Shown: one piece after another, positions 1-9,093 of the stretch
How the letters are laid out: each line of letters opens with the position of its first letter
How positions within the stretch are numbered: the stretch's first letter is position 1
Assembly: GCF_030397665.1 (NCBI RefSeq)
Contig: NZ_JAPUBT010000002.1
Span: forward strand, 157,383 to 221,382
Length of the DNA: 64,000 nucleotides
From: Janthinobacterium sp. SUN073
GTDB lineage: Bacteria > Pseudomonadota > Gammaproteobacteria > Burkholderiales > Burkholderiaceae_D
Direction of reading: 5' to 3'
The notes under the pieces: model-generated
Seen by the model: the letters and a program-made list of their open reading frames with translations, nothing else
Databases searched by the model: none
Told to the model about the DNA's origin: nothing
Program-made: the position numbers and the translations under genes

Positions 1-1572
1 TGCACCACGTTGTAGTTGGCCGCGTCCAAACCCGTCAGCGCATAGCCGCTGACGCTGACGTTTTTTCCAGTACCTGCATTGGCGTCGGCAAAGCTGCCGC
101 TACCCGTGCCAACGACGGACACGTTGTCGTTGAGCAAGGCGGTAACACTGGCGCTGCCGCTCAAGGTCGCGCCGGCGCTCGCATCATAGGTTTTATTCAA
201 TGCGCTGATGCCAGATACCACCAGGTCAGCCTTGCTGATCGTCGCCGTCAAGCCTGACGGTTGCGTGACGACGTAATTGCCGGCGTCCAGCCCGCTCAGG
301 CTGAAACCGGACACGCTGACCGTTTTATTCGCACCCGCATCCTTGCTGGCAAACTGGCCGACACCCTGGCCGCCCAGGCTGAGGTCGTCCCCCGCGACCA
401 TGCCGGAATACGCCACGTTTGCCGTATTCAGGGTGGCCGTCGTCGTCGCGTCATAGGTTTTGTCCACGGCGCCGATGCCGCTCAAGGTGATGCCCTTGGC
501 CGTCACCGTATAGCTGCTGCCGGCCGTGCCCAGCACATTGTAGTTGCCGGACAGACCGCCATTGCCGCTGCTGCCCAGCACCAGGCCGGTAGTGCTGGCC
601 AGTGCCGCGCCCGTTTGCACGTTCTTGCTGGCAAGATTACTGGCATCGCCGGCGCCGCCGACGCTGAAGGTTTGTCCGGCCACGCCCGTGGCCGTCAGCG
701 AGCCGCCCGCCACCGCAGTGTTGCCATCATAGGTCTTGCCGCCGGACAAGACCAGGTCCGCCTTGTGGATGGTCGCCGTCACGCTGATCGGCTGCACCAC
801 GTTGTAGTTGGCCGCGTCCAAGCCCGTCAGCGCATAGCCGTTGACGGCAACGGTCTTGCCGCTGCCGGCATTGGCGTCGGCAAAGCTGCCGCTACCCGTG
901 CCAACGACGGACACGCTGTCGTTGAGCAAGGCGGTAACACTGGCGCTGCCGCTCAAGGTCGCGCCGGTGCCCGCATCATAGGTTTTATTCAATGCGCTGA
1001 TGCCCGATACCACCAGCTCAGCCTTGCTGATCGTCGCCGTCAAGCCTGACGGTTGCGTGACGACGTAATTGCCGGCGTCCAGCCCGCTCAGGCTGAAACC
1101 GGACACGCTGACCGTTTTATTCGTGCCCGCATCCTTGCTGGCAAACTGGCCGACACCCTGGCCGCCCAGGCTGAGGTCGTCCCCCGCGATCATGCCTGAA
1201 TACGCCACGTTTGCCGTATTCAGGGTGGCCGTGGTCGTGGCGTCGTAGGTTTTATCCACGGCGTTGATGCCCGTCAGGGTGATACCCTTGGCGGTCACCG
1301 TATAGCTGCTGCCGGCCGTGCCCAGCACATTGTAGTTGCCGGACAGACCGCCATTGCCGCTGCTGCCCAGCACGAGGCCGGTGGCGCTGGCCAGTGCCGC
1401 GCCCGTTTGCACGTTCTTGCTGGCAAGATTGGACGCATCGCCGGTGCCGCCGACGCTGAAGGTTTGCCCGGCCACGCCCGTGGCCGTCAGCGAGCCGCCC
1501 GCCACCGCAGTGTTGCCATCATAGGTCTTGCCGCCAGTCAGGATCAGGTCGGCCTTGTGGATGGTGGCCGTC
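1..1572. repeat. 792-bp tandem repeat inside the adhesin gene
   Basis: The sequence at 1-780 recurs nearly base for base at 793-1572, for example the TGCACCACGTTGTAGTTGG start at 1 and at 793. The period is 792 bp, which is 264 codons and keeps the frame. Each unit encodes three YDG-type domains. The left copy starts at or beyond the window edge, so the true copy number is unknown. The copies differ by only scattered substitutions, so duplication is recent or homogenised by recombination. Confidence 0.9.
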
Positions 1573-4004
1573 AGGCCGGTGGGTTGGGTCAATATGTAGT
1601 TGCCAGCATCGCTGCCGCTCAGGCTAAAGCCGGTGACGGTGACGGCCTTGCTGACGCCGGCATTGGCATCGGCGAAGGTGGCCGTACCCCCATTCAGCGA
1701 GACGCTGTCGCCGCTGACGATGCCAGAAGCGACATTGGCGCCGCCAGAGAGCGTGGCCGTGGTGGTGCCATCATAGGTTTTGTTGTCAGCAGTCATGCCA
1801 CTCGCACTGATGGTCTTGGCGCTGATAGTGGCGGTCTTGCTGTCGAGACCATTGATATAGTAGTTGTTGCCGCCATAGTTGATGGCGGTGTTACCATCGG
1901 CCGTGGTGCTGCTGGACGCGCCGCTGCCGGTGGCGGTGACGCCGCTAATCGTCACGGCTTTGCCTGTCCCGGCGTTTTTGTCGGAAAAAATAGCCTGCGC
2001 ACCGGTGCTATTGAGCGTCAATCCGGCCGGCATAGTCAATAAGGGAGTCAGCCCAGATATGCTGGCCGTCGTGTTGCCATCGTAAGTTTTCGACGCAACC
2101 GAGCCAGTCATATTGATAGCCATATAGGCCTTTAGCTGACTGGCGTTAGGGATGTAGGTGTAGGCGCTATAGTCCGTCGGCGCGCCATAGCTATTCGGAT
2201 TGTAATAGATGGCGATGTTGCTTGCACTATCAACGAGGTAAACGAAATTTTGAGAAACATCGTTAAAAATGACCGTACCTGCACCCGTCGCAGTATTGTC
2301 TGTTCTCAGTACAACATTCCCGGCCCCGCTAGCGATAATACCTCCGCCAAAATCGCCGACCCCTTCCTTATAAGGTACATTGCTGGTCAATTTAAACAAG
2401 ATATTGCGATAGGCACTCAGCGTAAGCGTCGTGTTGTTGGTCCAATTCGCACCAATGTTTGTCTGCTTGTCGTAGTCAATACCTGCACCAATGCTATCGA
2501 GCACCACAATATCGCCATTGCCAGATCCGCTATGGGTACACGTAGTACCCGAGCAGCTGGCCGTGGATGCGGTAGTTTTGATGGTCACATTGCCATTATT
2601 GAGCGCAGCCACCAGGACACGCTCGTCGACATTGACACCGTAGGAATTGCCCCAGATACTGACATTGCCGATCGTAATATCATCGGGATCGAGCAGCCAG
2701 TCTCCGGCTTTGCCACGGGGCGCGGCCGTACTGACAGCGGCGCCGGCCTTGATATTCAAGACCTTGCCGGAAGTCTCCACCTGCCCGCCATTGCCGGAAG
2801 TGCTGCCGCCGCGTGCCGTGATGCTGCCGTTGAACTGCGTGCTACCGTCCGACCAGACAACAACATTGCCGCCATTGCCGCTGGTGATGGCATCGGCCTT
2901 GATCGAGGCGCCAGCGTCGACCGTGGTGGTGTGCGCGCGTTGCTCGCTGCCGCTACCGAGGAAATTTCCGCCCACCAGTGCCGTGCCGCCGCCTTCGCCT
3001 GACACATCAATCGCGCTGCCTGCCGCCAGCTTGACCGTGCCGCCGAGCACCTTCACGGTGCCGCCGCTTGCGCCGCCGCTACCGGACGCATCGAGCGTGC
3101 CGCTATTGGTCGCGGTGCCGGCACTGCCCGCCGCCAGCACAATCGAGCCGTTGACATTCTGCACGCTGCGCGCCTGAATGATGCCGGTGTTATTGATTAC
3201 GCTGGCCAGCACCGCATCCCTGGCGCCAGCCGAGAGCCAGACCGCGCCACTGTCGGCCTTGATGAGGCCGCCATTTTCGGCCAGGTTGTTCAGCGTGCTC
3301 TGCTTGACCTGCAAATTGACCAGGTTATCGCCGGAAAACGCCAGCGTGACGTCGCTACCCGCGCCCAGCGCCACCGCACCCGCGTTGATGCTGCCAGGAT
3401 TACTCACCGTATTGCCGATGAAGGCAACATAGCCGCCGGGGGCCGCATTGATGCTGCCCTGGTTGATGATGCTGCCCGTGCCGCTGCCGCTGAAATGGCG
3501 CGTCGCGCCATTCAGGCCCGCATCGCCGATATCGAGCGTGGAGGCAACCAGGCCACCCACGTTGATTTGTGATCCTGCACCAAACAGCACGCCATTCGGA
3601 TTGATCAGGTAGACCTGGCCATTGGCATTGAGCCGGCCGAAGAACTGGGTGGCATTCGTGTCGCTGATGCGGTTGACGGCAATTGCGCTGGCCGACGGCT
3701 GGACGAAGTTGACCGTCTCCTGGTTCGTCGTATTGAAAGAAGTCCAGTGCAATGACAGGTTCTGGCTCGCTTGCGTCACCGTGGTGGTGGCACCGTTCTG
3801 GCTGATGGAGCCGTTGCCGGCGGTCACCTGGCCGCCTGTCGGCCCCGCCATGGCGACAGGGGCGGCGGCCAGCAAGGCGCTGAAGAGGATGCTGCGATTG
3901 GCTGCCTTGCCCCGGCCCCTGGCGCGTTCCGGCACGATGACCCAGGCGTGGTGCACATGGCTCCAGATGAGTCGATAAATTCTGTTCATGGAAGCATGGC
4001 GCAT
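1..4004 (-). CDS. Giant ESPR/haemagglutinin-like adhesin with YDG repeats (3' part outside window)
   Basis: This is a large secreted adhesin read from 4004 leftwards. About 1334 residues are visible and no stop is reached. The N-terminus MNRIYRLIW...AWVIVPE is an extended signal peptide region (ESPR), followed by a hydrophobic stretch and a likely cleavage site near AMAG. A haemagglutination-activity (TPS) domain follows at roughly residues 45-200, with the typical NPNGVLF motif. After a glycine-rich beta-helix-like section, YDG-type repeats (KTYDGNTT, KTYDATTT and similar) begin near residue 635 and form a 792-bp tandem repeat at the left edge. ATG 4004 has a purine-rich AGAGAA upstream; ATG 3989 is an alternative. 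The gene starts 64 bp after the Sel1-repeat gene on the same strand. ESPR plus TPS domain implies outer-membrane export through a TpsB partner, but none is visible next to it. Confidence 0.9.
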   Translation of the reverse strand, partial: MRHASMNRIYRLIWSHVHHAWVIVPERARGRGKAANRSILFSALLAAAPVAMAGPTGGQVTAGNGSISQNGATTTVTQASQNLSLHWTSFNTTNQETVNFVQPSASAIAVNRISDTNATQFFGRLNANGQVYLINPNGVLFGAGSQINVGGLVASTLDIGDAGLNGATRHFSGSGTGSIINQGSINAAPGGYVAFIGNTVSNPGSINAGAVALGAGSDVTLAFSGDNLVNLQVKQSTLNNLAENGGLIKADSGAVWLSAGARDAVLASVINNTGIIQARSVQNVNGSIVLAAGSAGTATNSGTLDASGSGGASGGTVKVLGGTVKLAAGSAIDVSGEGGGTALVGGNFLGSGSEQRAHTTTVDAGASIKADAITSGNGGNVVVWSDGSTQFNGSITARGGSTSGNGGQVETSGKVLNIKAGAAVSTAAPRGKAGDWLLDPDDITIGNVSIWGNSYGVNVDERVLVAALNNGNVTIKTTASTASCSGTTCTHSGSGNGDIVVLDSIGAGIDYDKQTNIGANWTNNTTLTLSAYRNILFKLTSNVPYKEGVGDFGGGIIASGAGNVVLRTDNTATGAGTVIFNDVSQNFVYLVDSASNIAIYYNPNSYGAPTDYSAYTYIPNASQLKAYMAINMTGSVASKTYDGNTTASISGLTPLLTMPAGLTLNSTGAQAIFSDKNAGTGKAVTISGVTATGSGASSSTTADGNTAINYGGNNYYINGLDSKTATISAKTISASGMTADNKTYDGTTTATLSGGANVASGIVSGDSVSLNGGTATFADANAGVSKAVTVTGFSLSGSDAGNYILTQPTGLTATIHKADLILTGGKTYDGNTAVAGGSLTATGVAGQTFSVGGTGDASNLASKNVQTGAALASATGLVLGSSGNGGLSGNYNVLGTAGSSYTVTAKGITLTGINAVDKTYDATTTATLNTANVAYSGMIAGDDLSLGGQGVGQFASKDAGTNKTVSVSGFSLSGLDAGNYVVTQPSGLTATISKAELVVSGISALNKTYDAGTGATLSGSASVTALLNDSVSVVGTGSGSFADANAGSGKTVAVNGYALTGLDAANYNVVQPISVTATIHKADLVLSGGKTYDGNTAVAGGSLTATGVAGQTFSVGGAGDASNLASKNVQTGAALASTTGLVLGSSGNGGLSGNYNVLGTAGSSYTVTAKGITLSGIGAVDKTYDATTTATLNTANVAYSGMVAGDDLSLGGQGVGQFASKDAGANKTVSVSGFSLSGLDAGNYVVTQPSGLTATISKADLVVSGISALNKTYDASAGATLSGSASVTALLNDNVSVVGTGSGSFADANAGTGKNVSVSGYALTGLDAANYNVV

Positions 4005-4068
4005 GATGGTTTTCTCTGGTTGGCGGCTCAATGCGCAGATGGCATGCCGCTTGTTGTATGTATGTTAG

Positions 4069-5055
4069 TTAATTGGCAGAAAATCTACTCAGATGCTCGG
4101 CAACCCGGCGGTCAAGTGTCGGCCTCCACTCTGCCGGCATCACTTGATTGACCAGTTGAGCAATACGCTCGATCTCGGCCAGTGTTGCCGCATTGTTCGT
4201 GGTGGCTTTGGCAGCGCTGTTCCACATATAGATCTTCGCCAGATTGGCCGGCGTCAGCGCACCAGTGGCCGGGTCCGGCGCGCTGTTGGCATACAGAATG
4301 GCCACCGGTAAATAGGCCGGCGCATACCCTTCGGAAGCCGCATGTTCCAGCCATGACAAGGCCAGCGCCGGATTCACATCGCCGCCCTCGCCCTGTCCCA
4401 GCATCACGCCCAGGCGGTATTGCGCCAGATGGTCGCGGTTTTCCGCGGCCTGCTGATACCAGGAACGCGCGGCCGCCAGATTCTGCGGCACTTCCGTGCC
4501 ATCCTTGTAATAATCGGCGATGCGCAGCATGGCCGGTGCCGAGCCTGCCTGCGCCGCTTGCGCGCACAGCCCCAGGCCGTGCTCGACGTCCTTGCCGACG
4601 ACCTGTCCGCGGATGTACAGCTGACCGGCAGAACACAGCGCATACACGATACCCGCCTGCGCCGCCTTGCGGTACCACGCTTCGGCTGCCTTGCCGTCGG
4701 CCGCCTGGCCGATCCCTTCAGCCAGGCAATCGCCAAAAAACTGTTGCGCGGCCGGAATGTTGCCCTGTGCAGCCTTGCCGAACCAGGCGCAGGCCGCTGC
4801 CGGATTGCGCGCGCGGCCCCACCCTTCGCGCTCGATCAATCCCAGGTTGAATTGCGCCAAAGGATTGCGCGCGGCGACGCGCGCATACTCCTTGTAGGCG
4901 AGCGCAAATTCCTGCGCGGTCAGTGCCTTGTCGGCGCGCTTCAACTCAGTGCTCAGGTCGCGCGGCGCGGCACTGGCCTGTAGCGAGGCAAGCAACAGCG
5001 CGACCATTGCTGCAACAGCGAGGGTAGGCAAAGTAAATACTCCAGATAAAGTCAT
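4069..5055 (-). CDS. Sel1-like repeat (SLR) secreted protein
   Basis: A 328-residue protein with an N-terminal signal peptide (hydrophobic residues about 8-28, likely cleavage after LQASA). It is then built of Sel1-type tetratricopeptide repeats, visible as A-x-x-W-Y/F-x-K-A-A-x-x-G periodicity, for example AAEAWYRKAAQAG, AARSWYQQAAEN and ALSWLEHAASEG. Sel1 repeats form alpha/alpha solenoids that mediate protein-protein contacts, often in the periplasm or at the cell surface. It lies between the collar-domain gene (89 bp upstream) and the adhesin gene (64 bp downstream) on the same strand, so a helper role in adhesin display is possible but is only inference from context. The start has no strong ribosome binding site; ATG 5007 would truncate the signal peptide. 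Confidence 0.85.
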   Translation of the reverse strand: MTLSGVFTLPTLAVAAMVALLLASLQASAAPRDLSTELKRADKALTAQEFALAYKEYARVAARNPLAQFNLGLIEREGWGRARNPAAACAWFGKAAQGNIPAAQQFFGDCLAEGIGQAADGKAAEAWYRKAAQAGIVYALCSAGQLYIRGQVVGKDVEHGLGLCAQAAQAGSAPAMLRIADYYKDGTEVPQNLAAARSWYQQAAENRDHLAQYRLGVMLGQGEGGDVNPALALSWLEHAASEGYAPAYLPVAILYANSAPDPATGALTPANLAKIYMWNSAAKATTNNAATLAEIERIAQLVNQVMPAEWRPTLDRRVAEHLSRFSAN

Positions 5056-5144
5056 CAGCGGTGGCTTGCCATCGACAATGCCACCGGTCCAGGCAGGCTC
5101 AGATCGTCGGCGACGAGGCTTAGAGCCTGCCCCAGTTAGGACTC

Positions 5145-5990
5145 TTAGTCCCGGCTTGGATACATGCCATTGGTGGCCGCGATGTAATATGTCAATGCAA
5201 TATAGGGCGGTCTTGCATCGACCGCAGCACCAGTCCCGATGGGCAGCGTGTTGCCACTGGCCGTTGCGGTGCCGCCTACGACACCGGCCACGTCACGGCC
5301 AAGCGTCGTCACGACTGCCGAGCTGGCAGGAAGCGTGACCGACACTGTGCCACCGCTGATGGCGTTGGCATTCAGTGTGGCATCCGGTGTCGCTGAGGAA
5401 TAAACGTACGAGGGAGGAGAGCTTGCCTTGGCCAGATAGTTACCCGAGGGTGTTCCTGATCCGTTAGAAGCATTGACCACATTCATCTTCAGGTCTGCTA
5501 CCGTACCGGTCACAACGGCACTGGCAATGCTTGCGGTGCCGGTCAGCGACGGCACGGCCGTGCTGACCGTTACACCTTTCAGATCAACCGGAATTGCGTT
5601 CAGCGCGAACGCATGCGGCGGCAGTTGTGCAACAGTCAGGGTAATGGCATTTTTACCGCCCGTGGCGCCTGACAGGTAATTCACACCGTCGGCGCCGACC
5701 ATGAACCTGCCGCGCAGGTCAGGCAGCTTGAACGTGGTCGTGCCAGTACCGCCGTAAGTAATGCCGATCAGGGAATACAGTGCCGGATTGGCAGTGATAG
5801 GCACCTCCTGGCCGGCAGCCAGCACATACTGCCGATTGAAACTGCCGAAATTGAATGGCACGGCCATGATGCAGATACTCGCCAGGATGGGACTGTCGGA
5901 ACAGGCAAAACTACTGGGTGTCCAGGCTGCCGATACGGTGCCGACGATCAGTGCGGCGCGAGAAAAGTGATTCTTGACGACAAATTTCAT
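5145..5990 (-). CDS. Phage tail collar-domain secreted protein (microcystin-dependent protein type)
   Basis: A 281-residue protein. ATG 5990 is chosen because AAGGGG lies about 7 bases upstream and the protein then begins with a signal peptide (MKFVVKNHFSRAALIVGTVSAAW, cleavage near SSFAC). An upstream in-frame ATG at 6089 would bury the signal peptide. The collar domain at about residues 40-105 shows the family pattern of a start with M-PFNFG, Y-LAAGQ, then Y-SLIGITYGG-GTTTFKLPDLRGR. The rest is Thr/Val/Gly-rich and ends with Y-I-A-A-T-N-G-M-Y-P-S-R-D, a C-terminus usual in this family. Such proteins occur free-standing in bacteria, outside prophages, and their role is poorly defined. No other phage gene is nearby. 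Confidence 0.85.
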   Translation of the reverse strand: MKFVVKNHFSRAALIVGTVSAAWTPSSFACSDSPILASICIMAVPFNFGSFNRQYVLAAGQEVPITANPALYSLIGITYGGTGTTTFKLPDLRGRFMVGADGVNYLSGATGGKNAITLTVAQLPPHAFALNAIPVDLKGVTVSTAVPSLTGTASIASAVVTGTVADLKMNVVNASNGSGTPSGNYLAKASSPPSYVYSSATPDATLNANAISGGTVSVTLPASSAVVTTLGRDVAGVVGGTATASGNTLPIGTGAAVDARPPYIALTYYIAATNGMYPSRD

Positions 5991-6132
5991 TTCTATTTCC
6001 CCTTGATGTGAAGCGAACGTTTTATGTGATGCGTAAACTTTCTGCATTGCCAGTGTCACTTTGACGTCATCGATGCACCTGCCCGGCACTAAGTAACCCC
6101 CAATAAATTCACACTAATTTCCCGAGGATTAC

Positions 6133-7356
6133 TTAGCCGGCAGCGCCAGGATGAAGAATTTTTTCCAGTATCTTGACAATCGCCGCAATCCGCTGCGTGG
6201 CATCGTTGAATTCAATGACGCCAGGAACAGTGGGGCCGTGTCCGACAGCAGGAAAATCCGGGCCGAGAATCTCGGAGATATACACCTTGACATGCTGGGT
6301 CCCTGCCATGGTCAGATACGCTGCAGCCGTTGCAGGGGCAGGCCCTGGGGACCCGCCTGAAAATTGTGCGCTCGGCAGCGCGGCATACAGTGTTTTCGAG
6401 GCGGCCGAATCAGCCAATGCAGCCAGCACCACGCCATAAATCTGTTCCGGCAGCTTTACCCCGCCTTCGGCATCCGAGTTGCCATAAATGGTCAACAACT
6501 GAAGAAGGGTGCTCAGGTTCCAGGCATGCGGCACGATATCGTACTGATTGCGGATCAAGATGTTCCAGTTCTGCCAGGGTTTCTCTCCAGCAGTCTTGCG
6601 CGGAAAGGCATGGGCAAACTGCCTGGAAAAGCGGCCATTTCCAGGCGATGCTCCGGCGGTCGGATAAACCTGTACCCGTTCAAATGCCGACAATGCGCCG
6701 TGTTCCTCCAGGTACAAGGCAAACGTCGGGGCCAGAGCGCCGGCAAGGCTATGCCCGGTAAAGACTATGCGCGCGCCCGCGTTGACCGTGCCATTGAGCT
6801 GTCGAATAAAATCGGACAGACTGGTTTTTCCATGGGCCGGATCTGTTGGCGTCAGCGCTGCAATATGTGCCACGCCAGTCGCCGTGCCTTTGGAAATGAC
6901 CGGCATGAGAGAATCGTGTGAAATGACCGTGGCAGACGGTACTGCGGGATGGTATTGCGTCCAGTTGACGGTTGAAGACACCGTGAAATCTTCCACGATC
7001 CAGTCATAGCCGGATATCGCATTGGTGGCGGAAATGGCAACTACATGGGTTGGTGCCGTTGTCCCATCCTCAAATGTGACTGCCGGATTGTAGAAAACAA
7101 GCGCCGCATTTTGCGCCACCTTGGCGTTTGCTCCGCGCCACACAGCTGGCCCCCAGGCGATTTGCCAGCCGTCCCCCAGCCCCGCCGTGATCACCGGCAG
7201 GGGCAATGTCGCCTGTATATTCGCCGCAAGCTGGGCTTCCAGCGGGTCGCCATGCGTACCCGGGGTATAACGCTCGTTTGCAATATAGTCAGAAGCCAGA
7301 TTCGACAATAACGACAGGGCAAACGTCTGCTGAAAAACATCAAAATTTGCTGACAT
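6133..7356 (-). CDS. Class 3 lipase family protein
   Basis: A 407-residue protein with the nucleophile elbow GHSLAG at residues 201-206 (Ser203), preceded by a hydrophobic strand RIVFT, as in the fungal-lipase-like class 3 (Lipase_3) family. A downstream NQYDIVPH probably supplies the acidic catalytic residue. His in the last 80 residues (GTQHVKVY or VGHGPTV) could complete the triad. ATG 7356 is preferred over the upstream ATG 7422 because the alignable N-terminus MSANFDVFQQTFALSLLSNLA starts there, with purine-rich AAGAAAG before it. No classical signal peptide is visible. It is the first gene of a same-strand run (lipase, collar protein, Sel1 protein, adhesin), with a 142-bp gap before the next gene. 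Confidence 0.8.
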   Translation of the reverse strand: MSANFDVFQQTFALSLLSNLASDYIANERYTPGTHGDPLEAQLAANIQATLPLPVITAGLGDGWQIAWGPAVWRGANAKVAQNAALVFYNPAVTFEDGTTAPTHVVAISATNAISGYDWIVEDFTVSSTVNWTQYHPAVPSATVISHDSLMPVISKGTATGVAHIAALTPTDPAHGKTSLSDFIRQLNGTVNAGARIVFTGHSLAGALAPTFALYLEEHGALSAFERVQVYPTAGASPGNGRFSRQFAHAFPRKTAGEKPWQNWNILIRNQYDIVPHAWNLSTLLQLLTIYGNSDAEGGVKLPEQIYGVVLAALADSAASKTLYAALPSAQFSGGSPGPAPATAAAYLTMAGTQHVKVYISEILGPDFPAVGHGPTVPGVIEFNDATQRIAAIVKILEKILHPGAAG

Positions 7357-7961
7357 GATTTCTTTCTTGTCCAGGGACTTTCGTGAAACAAGCGGAATGC
7401 CGGCGAATAGAAATGGCGTCAATTACTGCGGGGCAGCTGGTTCTTTTCTCGCCAGGATGGATATGCAGACATTTTTTTCCGATACCAGAAACAGGAAAGC
7501 CGGATGCATGGAGAGAGAATCGGGGAATGTCCATTGTTTCCTGTGGCAATATCTTTATTGGGTTCAATTCGCCTAAGTATAGTGAGTGGCTTACTTAAAT
7601 AACAAACCACCAATACCCACAGGAAGTGACCAATTGTGACGCCGGCCAGCACCTCCTCATGGACGAGGGAGGCAATGGCCAGACCATTCAATTCATCGGC
7701 CACATCGGATCATCGGCATATTGCGCACCCCGTCTTTCATGGTGCGTCTTATATACAGCATCGTCCGAAGGGATTGAATGGTGGCGTGGATGGCTGATAA
7801 AGTTCAAATATTGAAGTAACGTGCGCCACTATATTGATGTAGATCAATCAATTTTCGAATCGTATGCAGCAGAATATGATCATTCGCAAGTCTCTATTCC
7901 AGAGACAATGGCTCACGCCCTGCGTCCTGCACTACGCATGACCAACTTCATAAGGAAAAAC
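7357..7961. other. Intergenic region with oxygen-regulated promoter
   Basis: A 605-bp stretch, lower in GC than its surroundings, between the divergent lipase and alcohol dehydrogenase genes. Several short open frames cross it on both strands, but none has a ribosome binding site or a recognisable family. The right part holds the FNR/ANR-like site at 7834-7847 and a possible -10 at 7875-7880. Nothing else is recognised. Confidence 0.6.
7834..7847 (+). promoter_or_regulatory. FNR/ANR-type box upstream of alcohol dehydrogenase
   Basis: TTGATGTAGATCAA is a perfect match to the FNR/ANR consensus TTGAT-N4-ATCAA. Its centre is 121 bp upstream of the ATG at 7962. A TATGAT hexamer at 7875-7880 could be the -10 element, putting the box about 45 bp before the transcript start, near the class II activation distance. 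This predicts induction of the dehydrogenase under low oxygen. Confidence 0.75.
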
Positions 7962-8999
7962 ATGATCCCCACTACCATGAAAGCCGCCGTTGTCGAACAA
8001 CTGGGCCAGCCCCTGGTGCTGCGCGACGTTCCCGTGCCGGTGCCCGGCCCCGGCCAGATCCTCGTCAAGACGGAAGCCTGCGGCGTGTGCCACACGGACT
8101 TGCATGCGGCGCGCGGCGACTGGCCCGTCAAGCCGACGCCGCCGTTCATTCCCGGCCACGAAGGCATCGGCCTGGTGGTCGCCATGGGCACGGGCGTGAC
8201 CGAAGTGCAGCTGGGTGACCGGGTCGGCGTGCCCTGGCTCTACTCGGCTTGCGGCCATTGCGAACATTGCCTGGCAGCCTGGGAAACCGTGTGCGCCGAG
8301 GCGCAGTTCGGCGGCTACACCAAGAATGGCGGCTTTGCCGAATACATCCTGGCCGACCCGCGCTACGTCGCGCATATTCCGGCGGGTCTTTCCGCCGTGC
8401 AGGCAGCACCCATCATCTGCGCCGGCGTGACCAGCTACAAGGGCATCAAGGAAACGGGAGCGCGGCCGGGCCAGTGGCTGGCCGTGTCCGGCATCGGCGG
8501 CCTGGGCCACCTGGCCATCGAATATGCGGTGGCCATGGGCTTGCGCGTGGCGGCCGTCGACATCGATGAAGGCAAACTGGAGCATGCGCGCGCCCTGGGC
8601 GCCGAAGTGACCATCAATGCGCGCCAGGGCGACCCTGTGGCGGCCCTGCGCGAAGCGACCGGGGGTGGCGCGCACGGCGTGCTGATCACGGCGCCGTCGA
8701 TCGATGCTTTCCAACAAGGCGTGGCGATGACGCGCAAGCGCGGCACCTGCGTGCTGGTGGGCTTGCCGCCGGGCGACTTCCCGACGCCGCTGTTCGACGT
8801 CGTCGCCAATTGCGTGACGATACGCGGCTCTTTTGTGGGCACGCGCCAGGACATGGCCGAGGCGCTTGCCTTCGCCGCCACCGGCAAGGTCAAGGCCGGC
8901 ATCGAATTGCAGCCGCTGTCGGCCATCAATGAGATCTTCAGCCGCCTGGAGCATGGCAAGGTGGCCTCGCGCGTGGTGCTCGATTTCAGCGGCAATTGA
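7962..8999 (+). CDS. adhP: Zinc-dependent alcohol dehydrogenase (AdhP-like)
   Basis: A 345-residue medium-chain dehydrogenase that interconverts primary alcohols and aldehydes with NAD. The catalytic zinc ligands are visible as Cys40 (EACGVCHTD) and the GHE motif at 65-67. The structural zinc cluster is the Cys-rich CGHCEHC loop with the following ETVC. The cofactor-binding glycine motif is GIGGLGHLA. ATG 7962 is chosen over the in-frame ATG 7821 because AAGGA lies 6 bases upstream and the protein then has the family length. The FNR/ANR box upstream suggests a fermentative or low-oxygen role. Confidence 0.92.
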   Translation: MIPTTMKAAVVEQLGQPLVLRDVPVPVPGPGQILVKTEACGVCHTDLHAARGDWPVKPTPPFIPGHEGIGLVVAMGTGVTEVQLGDRVGVPWLYSACGHCEHCLAAWETVCAEAQFGGYTKNGGFAEYILADPRYVAHIPAGLSAVQAAPIICAGVTSYKGIKETGARPGQWLAVSGIGGLGHLAIEYAVAMGLRVAAVDIDEGKLEHARALGAEVTINARQGDPVAALREATGGGAHGVLITAPSIDAFQQGVAMTRKRGTCVLVGLPPGDFPTPLFDVVANCVTIRGSFVGTRQDMAEALAFAATGKVKAGIELQPLSAINEIFSRLEHGKVASRVVLDFSGN

Positions 9000-9093
9000 G
9001 TTACGACTGAGCAGCGCGCCAACTGCGCCGGTGTGTCGTGCGACGGCAATTCCATTTTTGTTGCCATAATTGCACATTATAAAGGACACACCG

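Noticed and set aside
261-3978. Long plus-strand open frames opposite the left adhesin
   Set aside because: They are antisense shadows of a GC-rich repetitive gene; they lack ribosome sites and consist of low-complexity translations.
5145-5990. Prophage remnant suggested by the tail-collar gene
   Set aside because: No other phage structural, lysis or integrase gene is near, and the protein has a signal peptide, so a free-standing secreted family is more likely.
7419-7703. A 94-codon minus-strand open frame in the adhP upstream region
   Set aside because: No ribosome site, no family and it crosses a low-GC stretch; it could be a relic but nothing supports it.
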